DNA of 13,130 nt from positions 1,893,705 through 1,906,834 of the forward strand of contig NZ_JH164926.1 in NCBI RefSeq assembly GCF_000226875.1. The letters are read 5' to 3'. Both the position numbers and the translations under genes were made by a program. The stretch comes from Neisseria shayeganii 871 (GTDB lineage: Bacteria > Pseudomonadota > Gammaproteobacteria > Burkholderiales > Neisseriaceae). The number at the start of each line of letters is the position of its first letter. The first letter of the stretch is position 1. Below, one piece after another: positions 1 through 6,275 of this stretch. Under the pieces are notes generated by a model. The model made no database searches, was not told the origin of the DNA, and saw only the letters and a list, made by a program, of their open reading frames with translations.

Positions 1-89
1 GCTCCGGCTGGTAGAAAACCTTATTATGTAACATTCTCAATCAAAAATGCTCTAGCGGTTCAGAGGGATGCGGTTCGGCAAGCTGCGGC

Positions 90-1061
90 TTAAGCGGCGA
101 TCTCTTCCAAACGCAAGCAAGCCACCAGACGTCCCTGCCATTCGCGCAGCACCGGCTCTTCCCGTGCGCAGCGCTCGGTGGCGTGCGGGCAACGCTGGTG
201 CAGCGCGCAACCGCCGGGCGGGTTGAGCGGGCTGGGCAACTCGCCCTGCAGCTTGAGGTCGGTTTTGTGGCCGTTCACGCTGGGCGCGGCCGCCAGCAGC
301 GCTTGGGTGTAAGGATGCTGCGGGCTGCTGAACACGGCCTCTTTGCTGCCGTGTTCCACCGCTTTGCCCAAATACATCACCATTACTTCGTCGGCCACAT
401 GCTGCACCACGGAAAGATTGTGCGAAATAAACACATAGGCGGTGTGGAATTCGTCCTGCAAATCCATAAACAGATTGAGCACCTGCGCCTGAATCGACAC
501 GTCCAGCGCAGAAGTAGGCTCGTCGGCCACCACGATTTTCGGGTTCAGCATCATCGCGCGCGCCAAGGCGATGCGCTGGCGCTGGCCGCCGGAGAACATA
601 TGCGGATAACGCTGGGCGTGCTCGGGGCGCAGGCCGACCTTCTTCATCATTTCCACCACTTTCTCATGCTTTTCGGCACGCGAGAGCTTGGTGTGGATGG
701 TGAGCGGCTCGGTGAGCTGGTATTCGATGGTTTGGCGCGGGTTCAGGCTGCCGTAGGGGTTTTGGAACACCATCTGGATTTCGGTGCGCAAATCTTTCAG
801 CGCACGGCGGCTCAGTTTGGCGGTGCCCTCGCCGTTGATCAGCAATTCGCCGCTGCTGGGGCTTTCGATCAGAGTGAGCTGGCGGGCCAGAGTGGATTTG
901 CCGCAGCCCGACTCGCCCACCACGGCCAGCGTTTTGCCGGCCTGCAACTGAAAGGAAATGCCGTTGAGGGCTTTGACGAATTTTTTCGGTTTGCCCAAGC
1001 CCTGCGACACCGGATAGTGGCGCGCCAGCGACTTGGCTTCGAGTACTACGGGTTGGCTCAT
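90..1061 (-). CDS. dppF: Dipeptide ABC transporter, ATP-binding subunit DppF
   Basis: Cytoplasmic ATPase that powers the Dpp dipeptide importer as a heterodimer with DppD. 323 aa, normal for the family. Visible motifs in order: Walker A GESGCGKS (49-56), Q-loop MVFQNPYGSLNP (97-108), ABC signature FSGGQRQR (156-163), Walker B IVVADEP (176-182), switch His in FISHNL (211-216). The C-terminal oligopeptide/dipeptide extension carries four cysteines (C285, C291, C298, C315) spaced as in Opp/Dpp ATPases where an iron-sulfur cluster has been reported. The ATG overlaps the dppD stop by 4 bases (ATGA), which points to translational coupling, and AAGGAA lies 7 bases upstream. It is the last gene of the dpp operon. 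No convincing terminator is seen in the 89 bases before the window edge, only a weak 4-bp stem before TTTTT near 42-65. OppF is the alternative, but the DppA partner favours Dpp. Confidence 0.93.
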   Translation of the reverse strand: MSQPVVLEAKSLARHYPVSQGLGKPKKFVKALNGISFQLQAGKTLAVVGESGCGKSTLARQLTLIESPSSGELLINGEGTAKLSRRALKDLRTEIQMVFQNPYGSLNPRQTIEYQLTEPLTIHTKLSRAEKHEKVVEMMKKVGLRPEHAQRYPHMFSGGQRQRIALARAMMLNPKIVVADEPTSALDVSIQAQVLNLFMDLQDEFHTAYVFISHNLSVVQHVADEVMVMYLGKAVEHGSKEAVFSSPQHPYTQALLAAAPSVNGHKTDLKLQGELPSPLNPPGGCALHQRCPHATERCAREEPVLREWQGRLVACLRLEEIAA

Positions 1062-2038
1062 GCGGCGTTTCCTTTGGGCGGGCGGCGGTGTATGCAGCGC
1101 ACCACGCCGTATTCATGGGTTTGCAGGGCGGGCGGGGTGTGGCAGCGCGCTTCGGTGTAGGGGCAGCGCGGCGACAGCAGGCAGCCGGTCGGCCGGTCGT
1201 ATTGGCTGGGCACCACGCCGGGCAGGCTGTGCAGGCGGCTGTGGCCGACCGACAGCTCGGGAATCGCCGCCAGCAGGGCTTCGGTGTAGGGATGGGCCGG
1301 TTCGCGGAAAATATGCGGCACCTGATTGGTTTCCACCACCTGCCCCGCATACATCACCGCCACATCGCGGGCGTTTTCGGCCACCAAACCCAAGTCGTGG
1401 GTAATCAGAATCATGGCCATGTGTTTTTCGCGCTGCAGCTTGGCCAACAGCGCCATGATTTGCGCCTGCACGGTCACGTCCAACGCCGTGGTCGGCTCGT
1501 CGGCAATCAACAGCTGCGGCTCGCAGGCAATCGCCATCGCAATCATCACCCGCTGGCTCATGCCGCCGGAGAGTTGGTGCGGATAGGCTTTCAGGCGGTT
1601 TTTGGCATCGGGAATCTCCACCAGGTCCAACAGTTCCAACACGCGCTGGCGCGCGGCGGCGCCTTTCAGGCCCAAGTGGGCCTTCAGCACTTCGCTGATC
1701 TGGGTTTCCACCGTGAAGCTGGGGTTCAGGCTGGTCATGGCGTCTTGGAAAATCATCGAAATGTCTTTGCCGATGATTTGCCGTTTGGCCCGGGCCGACA
1801 GGGTTTGCAGGTTTTGGCCGTTGAATTCGAGACGGTCGGCAGTGATGGTGGCCGAAGCGGGCAGCAGGCCCATCAGCGCCATCATGGTGACCGATTTACC
1901 GGAGCCGGACTCGCCCACCACGGCCAGCACTTGGCCTTTGGCTACCTGAAACGAGACGCCGTCCACTGCCCGGAAGGCGCGCTCGCCGCGGCCGAAGGTC
2001 ACGGCCAGATTGTCGATATGCAGTAAGGGGCTGTTCAT
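1058..2038 (-). CDS. dppD: Dipeptide ABC transporter, ATP-binding subunit DppD
   Basis: Second ATPase of the Dpp importer, expected to pair with DppF under the DppBC membrane channel. 326 aa. Motifs: Walker A GESGSGKS (42-49), Q-loop MIFQDAMTSLNP (95-106), signature LSGGMSQR (156-163), Walker B LLIADEP (176-182), switch His in LITHDL (211-216). The C-terminal extension has C286, C292, C299 and C315, nearly the same spacing as DppF. The start lies 1 base after the dppC stop, and the gene overlaps dppF by 4 bases, so the three are tightly packed. The Shine-Dalgarno is poor, consistent with coupling to dppC translation. A DUS-like word (1939-1950, 11 of 12 bases) is embedded in the N-terminal coding region, where it is read in reverse as FQVAK. 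Confidence 0.93.
   Translation of the reverse strand: MNSPLLHIDNLAVTFGRGERAFRAVDGVSFQVAKGQVLAVVGESGSGKSVTMMALMGLLPASATITADRLEFNGQNLQTLSARAKRQIIGKDISMIFQDAMTSLNPSFTVETQISEVLKAHLGLKGAAARQRVLELLDLVEIPDAKNRLKAYPHQLSGGMSQRVMIAMAIACEPQLLIADEPTTALDVTVQAQIMALLAKLQREKHMAMILITHDLGLVAENARDVAVMYAGQVVETNQVPHIFREPAHPYTEALLAAIPELSVGHSRLHSLPGVVPSQYDRPTGCLLSPRCPYTEARCHTPPALQTHEYGVVRCIHRRPPKGNAA
1939..1950 (+). repeat. DUS-like word inside dppD
   Basis: TGGCTACCTGAA matches the 11-base core but differs at the first base of the full DUS. It lies within coding sequence and is one of two copies inside genes in this window. Confidence 0.6.
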
Positions 2039-2039
2039 C

Positions 2040-2948
2040 TTAGGACACCTGTTTCAGTTTCGGGTCGAGGGCATCGCGCAGGCCGTCGCCGGTCAGATTG
2101 ATGGCGAGTGCCGACAGGAAAATGGCGGAGCCGGGGAAAATCGCCAGCCACACATTGCTCTGAATGTATTGGCGGGCGGTGCCGAGCATGGCACCCCATT
2201 CGGCATCCGGCGGCTGAACGCCGAAACCGAGGAAGCCGATGGCACCGGCTTCCAGAATGGCCGCAGAGAAAATCATCGAAGCCTGCACAATCAGCGGCGC
2301 CATGCAGTTGGGCAGCACGGTGATGAACAACAGACGCGGCGTGCTGGCGCCCATCACGCGGGCGGAGGTAACGTAATCGCGCTGCAGCTCCACCATGGCG
2401 GTGGCACGGGTAAGACGGATAAACGGCGGCAGGCACACCAGGGCGATGGTAATGATGGTGTTGGTCATCGACGGGCCGAGAATGGCGGCGATGATGATGG
2501 CCAAAAGCAGACTGGGATAAGACATCAGGATGTCATTCACCAACATCACGCCTTTGCCCCACACACGCGGCCAGAAGGCGGCGGATAGGCCCAAGGTCAC
2601 GCCGGCGATGAGGGCGAGAATGGTGGCGCACAGGGCGATAAACAGCGAATAGCGTGCGCCGTAGAGCAGGCGCGACAGGGTGTCGCGGCCGGCGTCGTCG
2701 GTGCCGAACAGGAAGGCGGCGTCGCCTCCGCTCAGAAACGAGGGCGGCAGCTGCTCTTTGCCGTTAAACAGTTCGTAGGGGTTGTGCGGCGCCAGCAGCG
2801 GCGCGAAAACGGCCAGCAGCACCATGGCGGTGAGGATCAGCAGCCCCAATACCGCACCCTTGTTGGCAAGGAAAGTACGGTAAAACAGCTGCCATTGGGT
2901 AGGCGGCTTGGGCGCAACAGTGGGGGCGGTTGCGGTGTGTGTACTCAT
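2040..2948 (-). CDS. dppC: Dipeptide ABC transporter, permease subunit DppC
   Basis: Inner-membrane permease subunit that forms the translocation channel with DppB. 302 aa, close to E. coli DppC. The N-terminal cytoplasmic tail (1-31) is followed by a transmembrane segment (about 32-52), a periplasmic loop with GTDDAGRD (82-89), then a BPD_transp_1 core with several hydrophobic helices from about 100. The cytoplasmic coupling (EAA) loop is visible at about 191-214 (DYVTSARVMGAS onward, ending VLPN). I chose ATG 2948; an in-frame TTG one codon upstream (2951) is less likely. The ribosome-binding site (GGGAA, 7 bases upstream) is modest. The 71-base gap to dppB holds the mixed DUS hairpin at 2978-3014. 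Confidence 0.92.
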   Translation of the reverse strand: MSTHTATAPTVAPKPPTQWQLFYRTFLANKGAVLGLLILTAMVLLAVFAPLLAPHNPYELFNGKEQLPPSFLSGGDAAFLFGTDDAGRDTLSRLLYGARYSLFIALCATILALIAGVTLGLSAAFWPRVWGKGVMLVNDILMSYPSLLLAIIIAAILGPSMTNTIITIALVCLPPFIRLTRATAMVELQRDYVTSARVMGASTPRLLFITVLPNCMAPLIVQASMIFSAAILEAGAIGFLGFGVQPPDAEWGAMLGTARQYIQSNVWLAIFPGSAIFLSALAINLTGDGLRDALDPKLKQVS

Positions 2949-2977
2949 CAAAGTGTTCCCGGAAAATCGTTATCGGA

Positions 2978-3014
2978 AGGCTACCTGAAACAGGCGGAGC
3001 GGTTCAGGCAGCCT
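2978..3014. repeat. Mixed-dialect DUS hairpin between dppB and dppC
   Basis: AGGCTACCTGAA (2978-2989, plus) is an exact Eikenella-type DUS. TTCAGGCAGCCT (3003-3014) is the reverse complement of AGGCTGCCTGAA, the dialect I recall for Simonsiella. They form a stem with 11 of 12 pairs and a 13-base loop. No T-run follows on the minus strand (CTTCCGA), so it is unlikely to stop transcription fully. Confidence 0.85.
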
Positions 3015-3019
3015 GCAGC

Positions 3020-4033
3020 TTAAGCGTGGCGGATGCGCGGATTGATCAGGCCGTAGAGGATGTCCACCAGCAGGCTCACCAGCATCAAGGCGGTGGCCAC
3101 CAAGAGGATGCCGTTTTGCACAATCGGATAGTCGCGGTTGTGGAAGCCTTCCAAGAGCCAAGTGCCGACGCCCGGCCAGCTGAAGATGGTTTCGGTGAGG
3201 ATGGCGCCGGCCAACAGGGTGGCCATTTGCAGGCCGACCACGGTCACCACCGTAATCAGGGCGTTGCGCATGACGTGCACCAAGACCACGCGGGCGGGCG
3301 ACAAACCCTTGGCTCGCGCGGTGCGCACATAGTCTTCGCCCAGCACTTCCAAAAAAGCGGAGCGGGTCATGCGCGCAATCATGGCCAAGGGAATGGTGGA
3401 CAAGGCGATGGCCGGCAGAATGAAGTGTTTCACCACGTCGATGAAGGCGCCGGGCTGGCCGCTGGTCAGCGAACCGAGCAGCCAGGAGCCATACAGCGGT
3501 TTGACATCGAGAAACTGGAACACGGAAATCACGCCAGACACCGGCAGCCAGCCTAGATAATGGGCAAACAGGCCGGTGAGGATCGGGCCGAGCAGGTAGA
3601 TCGGCATCGAATAGCCGGCCAGCGCACCGCTCATCAGGGTGTAGTCCAGCCAAGTGCCGCGGCGCAAGGCGGCGAGGATGCCCAGCGTCACGCCGAGCAC
3701 ACTGGCGATCACGATGGCGCACAAGGCCAGCTCCAGCGTGGGCACGAAATGGGAAAAGAAATCGTCCAGCACCGGCGAGCGGTCGCGAAAGGATTGGCCG
3801 AAATTGCCGCTGAAGATGTCTTTCAGGTAGTTGAAATACTGCACCGGCAGCGGCTGGTCGAGGCCGAGCCGCTTCATGGCGGCGGCGTGCACGGCGGGAT
3901 CAACAGCTTTTTCGCCCATCATCACTTCCACCACGTCGCCCGGCACCATGCGGATGAGGGAAAAAGTGGACAGGGTCAGGCCGATATAAACCGGTATCAG
4001 GATCAGGATACGGCGCAAGATAAAGGAAAACAT
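3020..4033 (-). CDS. dppB: Dipeptide ABC transporter, permease subunit DppB
   Basis: Inner-membrane permease subunit of the Dpp importer. The ATG at 4033 gives 337 aa beginning MFSFILRRIL, the typical DppB/OppB N-terminus, and agrees with the roughly 339 aa of E. coli DppB. A longer reading from TTG 4090 adds 19 polar residues and no better ribosome-binding site, so I reject it. The first transmembrane helix spans about 8-28, the large periplasmic loop about 30-98 contains FGQSFRDRSPV, and the core helices follow. The EAA coupling loop lies at about 233-257 (EDYVRTARAKGLSPAR onward), followed by the family signature ETIFSWPGVG (281-290). It is separated from dppA by 274 bases holding a terminator and a DUS palindrome, so transcription probably reaches it by read-through; I see no clear promoter of its own. 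Confidence 0.93.
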   Translation of the reverse strand: MFSFILRRILILIPVYIGLTLSTFSLIRMVPGDVVEVMMGEKAVDPAVHAAAMKRLGLDQPLPVQYFNYLKDIFSGNFGQSFRDRSPVLDDFFSHFVPTLELALCAIVIASVLGVTLGILAALRRGTWLDYTLMSGALAGYSMPIYLLGPILTGLFAHYLGWLPVSGVISVFQFLDVKPLYGSWLLGSLTSGQPGAFIDVVKHFILPAIALSTIPLAMIARMTRSAFLEVLGEDYVRTARAKGLSPARVVLVHVMRNALITVVTVVGLQMATLLAGAILTETIFSWPGVGTWLLEGFHNRDYPIVQNGILLVATALMLVSLLVDILYGLINPRIRHA

Positions 4034-4145
4034 TGGCAATGCTCTGTGTGGTTGGGCCGGCTGCTTGTGTTCTGCCCGCACCCGAATCAAACGGCGCAGG
4101 CGGCCGGCAAATGGTATTGGCCTGCCCGGCCACTGCCGGACAGAG

Positions 4146-4182
4146 CAGGCTTTCAGGTAGCCTCAGGCTACCTGAAAGCCTG
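4146..4182. repeat. 18-bp perfect DUS palindrome between dppA and dppB
   Basis: The left arm CAGGCTTTCAGGTAGCCT (4146-4163) and right arm 4165-4182 are perfect reverse complements around a single C. Each arm contains a full 12-base Eikenella-type DUS (4152-4163 minus, 4165-4176 plus). No T-run follows on either strand. In RNA this would be a very stable hairpin in the leader of the dppBCDF message. Confidence 0.9.
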
Positions 4183-4259
4183 AAATCGAAACATCGAGAA
4201 ACAGCAGGCGGTTTCATCCGCCGGGTAGGAGCCGCAGCAGCAAAGGCGGTTCCCCAGAC

Positions 4260-4299
4260 AAAAAGCTGCCGACAGGCTTTCAGGTAGCCTGCCGGCAGC
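4260..4299 (-). terminator. Intrinsic terminator after dppA
   Basis: Starting 8 bases after the dppA stop, arms 4286-4299 and 4265-4278 form 13 of 14 pairs (one A-C mismatch) around a 7-base loop, followed on the minus strand by five T residues (4264-4260). A DUS (4279-4290) forms the loop and part of one arm. It lies inside the operon between dppA and dppB, so it probably lets only part of the transcripts continue. Confidence 0.75.
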
Positions 4300-4307
4300 A
4301 GAGTGGC

Positions 4308-5969
4308 TTACTGCTCGATTTTCACACCGTCGAAACGCATACTGCCGAAGGGGCTGATTTCGAAGCCCTTCACATTCGGCGTGGTAAACACGGTTACCAC
4401 GGAGTGTGCCATGGTGGTCCACGGCAGCTCTTGCTTGAAGATCACTTGCGCTTGGCGGTATTTCTCTTCGCGCACCGCTTTGTCGGTGTTGGTGCGGCCT
4501 TCGGTCACCAGTTTGTCGAATTCGGCATTACACCATTGGGCATAGTTGTTGCCGCCCACCGCTTTACAGCTCAGCAGGGTGCCCAGCCAGTTGTCGGGGT
4601 CGCCGTTGTCGCCGGTCCAGCCCACCAGGAAGGAATCGGCCTCGCCTTGTTTCAGGCGTTTCAGGTATTCGCCCCATTCATAGCTGGTGATCTTGGCGTT
4701 GATGCCCACTTTGGCCCAGTCGGCTTGGATCATTTCGGCCATCAGCTTGGCATTCGGGTTGTAGGGCCGCTGCACCGGCATCGCCCACAAGGCGATTTCG
4801 GTGCCCTCTTTCACGCCGGCTTCGGCCAGCAGCTGTTTGGCTTTCTCAGGATCGTAGGGCGCGTTTTGCAGGGTGTCGTTGTAGCTCCATTGAGTGGGCG
4901 GCATCGGGTTGGTGGCGGCGGTGCCGGCGCCTTGATAAACGGCGTTCAGAATGGCGTCGCGGTTAATGGCCATGTCCAAAGCTTGGCGCACGCGCAGATC
5001 GCTCAACACGGGATGCTTGGTGTTGTAGCCCACATAGCCCAAGTTGAAGCCGGGTTTGTCGATGATGGTGACTTTACCGCTTTGGCGGGCCGCTTCGATT
5101 TCGGCGGTTTTCGGATAAGCGGAAACGTGGCACTCGCCCGCCGCTACTTTCTGGGCGCGTACGGCAGAATCTTTAGTGATGGCAAACACTAAGTTGTCGA
5201 TGTGAATGTCACCGGCATTCCAGTATTCAGCATTACGCGCATAACGGATTTGGGCGTCTTTGTTGTAAGACACGAACTTGAACGGGCCGGTGCCGACGGG
5301 TTTGTTGTTGAAATCGGCGGCATTGCCGTTTTTCGCCAGCTGGTCGGCATATTCGGCCGAGCTGATATAGGCAAACGGCATGGTAATGTTTTGCAGGAAG
5401 GAAGCGTCCACTTCTTTCAACGTAATGCGCACGGTGTGGTCATCCACTTTCTCGATAGACTCGATATTGTCGGGCAGACCCATGTCTGCGGCATAGGGGA
5501 ACTCGGCCGGATAGGCTTTGTTGAATTCGAAGTTCGGGTCGGTCAGACGCTTAAAGGTGAACACCACGTCGTCGGCATTGAATTCACGGGTGGGGGTGAA
5601 GTATTCGGTGGTGTGGAATTTCACGCCTTTGCGCAGGAAGAAGGTGTAAGTTTTGCTGTCGTCAGACACTTCCCATTTTTCGGCCAAGGCAGGAATCGCA
5701 TCGGTACCGCCGCGAACAGTTTCCACCAAACCGTTGTAGATCGGATAGGCGCTGGCGTCAAAAGACGTGCCGTCGGTCCATTGGGCCGGGTCGAAACCGC
5801 TGGGGCTGCCCTCGGAGCAGTAAACCAGGGTGGTGTTGCCGCCGGCTTGGGTGGCTGCGGGCGCACTGCCGTCTTTGGGGGCTTCGGCCGCTTTTTCGCC
5901 GCCGCAGGCAGCCAAACCCAGCAGCACGGTGGCCGCCAGGGCAGATAATTTGAACATCTTGGTTTGCAT
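4308..5969 (-). CDS. dppA: Periplasmic dipeptide-binding lipoprotein DppA
   Basis: Substrate-binding protein (SBP_bac_5 family) that captures dipeptides and delivers them to DppBCDF. 553 aa from ATG 5969; GAGG sits 9 bases upstream. The in-frame ATG at 5978 abuts that same GAGG and is therefore unlikely. The N-terminus is a lipoprotein signal with lipobox LAAC, giving C22 as the lipidated residue, followed by a polar Ala/Pro/Gly linker (about 23-46). The mature domain closely resembles E. coli DppA: YCSEGSP (50-56), GTGPFKFV (226-233), WAMPVQRPYNPNA (395-407), GWTGDNGDPDN (450-460). The cysteines C51, C280, C468 and C480 match the places of the two disulfides of E. coli DppA. Unlike E. coli DppA, which is soluble in the periplasm, this one appears membrane-tethered. 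A promoter (6082-6110) and an intrinsic terminator (4260-4299) frame it. Confidence 0.95.
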   Translation of the reverse strand: MQTKMFKLSALAATVLLGLAACGGEKAAEAPKDGSAPAATQAGGNTTLVYCSEGSPSGFDPAQWTDGTSFDASAYPIYNGLVETVRGGTDAIPALAEKWEVSDDSKTYTFFLRKGVKFHTTEYFTPTREFNADDVVFTFKRLTDPNFEFNKAYPAEFPYAADMGLPDNIESIEKVDDHTVRITLKEVDASFLQNITMPFAYISSAEYADQLAKNGNAADFNNKPVGTGPFKFVSYNKDAQIRYARNAEYWNAGDIHIDNLVFAITKDSAVRAQKVAAGECHVSAYPKTAEIEAARQSGKVTIIDKPGFNLGYVGYNTKHPVLSDLRVRQALDMAINRDAILNAVYQGAGTAATNPMPPTQWSYNDTLQNAPYDPEKAKQLLAEAGVKEGTEIALWAMPVQRPYNPNAKLMAEMIQADWAKVGINAKITSYEWGEYLKRLKQGEADSFLVGWTGDNGDPDNWLGTLLSCKAVGGNNYAQWCNAEFDKLVTEGRTNTDKAVREEKYRQAQVIFKQELPWTTMAHSVVTVFTTPNVKGFEISPFGSMRFDGVKIEQ

Positions 5970-6081
5970 GGTGTACATCCTCTATGAAATACAGATTGGT
6001 CTGATTGTCTGCCCCCGGAGCAAACGGCCGAAACACATAGGCCATGCGCTCCCAACTGCAATGCCGGGCAAAAGCGGGCGT

Positions 6082-6110
6082 AATATATCCGTAACTTAAG
6101 TGTAAGTAAA
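6082..6110 (-). promoter_or_regulatory. Predicted sigma70 promoter of dppA
   Basis: On the minus strand TTTACT (6105-6110) and TATATT (6082-6087) are separated by exactly 17 bases, in the right place and direction for dppA, giving a leader of about 105 bases. Two direct repeats AAGTGTAA (6098-6105 and 6109-6116 on the plus strand, 11 bases apart) overlap the -35 region and may be an operator. The start point is a prediction only. Confidence 0.55.
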
Positions 6111-6120
6111 GTGTAAATAT

Positions 6121-6164
6121 CGAGTCGCTTTGTGTTGCTGCGGTGCAGCACACCAAGCGACTCG
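6121..6164. other. Long imperfect hairpin upstream of the dppA promoter
   Basis: The outer arms CGAGTCGCTT (6121-6130) and AAGCGACTCG (6155-6164) are perfect reverse complements. Inside, GTGT pairs with ACAC and GCTGC with GCAGC around a GGT loop, with one mismatch and one bulge, for about 19 base pairs in 44 bases. On the minus strand it follows the nhaC gene and is followed by ATATTTAC rather than a U-run, so it is at best a weak terminator. It could shield the dppA promoter from read-through or bind a regulator. Confidence 0.6.
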
Positions 6165-6174
6165 GCGGAAGATC

Positions 6175-6186
6175 GGGCTACCTGAA
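6175..6186 (+). repeat. Single DUS downstream of nhaC
   Basis: GGGCTACCTGAA, 11 of 12 bases. It lies between the nhaC stop and the long hairpin at 6121-6164 and has no partner copy nearby. Confidence 0.7.
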
Positions 6187-6275
6187 AGCCTCATCAACAC
6201 CTGCTCACGACCGTCTGGCGCACCGGTTTTGCCGGGCAAGCGCGCGCGCAAAGATCGCGAACAGGTTTCAAGACA

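Noticed and set aside
183..1160. Long plus-strand frames opposite dppF and dppD, including 1088-2026
   Set aside because: They are antisense shadows of clear ABC ATPase genes, His- and Arg-rich, with no family motifs; the same holds for the other long plus-strand frames across the window.
3822..3835. DUS-like word TTTCAGGTAGTTGA in dppB, and TTTCAGGTATTC near 4660 in dppA
   Set aside because: They diverge at the last bases of the core, in codons for conserved protein sequence; likely chance.
4034..4090. N-terminal extension of dppB from TTG 4090
   Set aside because: It adds a polar stretch ahead of the typical DppB N-terminus and no better start signal; ATG 4033 gives the usual family length.
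5758..6045. Upstream frame from ATG 6045 with GGGAG nearby, overlapping the start of dppA in another frame
   Set aside because: The protein has no recognisable features after the overlap and becomes Arg/Pro-rich in the manner of a shadow frame; dppA has its own ribosome-binding site.
6240..6249. GCGCGCGCGC alternating run, a possible Z-DNA tract
   Set aside because: Ten bases in GC-rich DNA is too short to claim more than chance.
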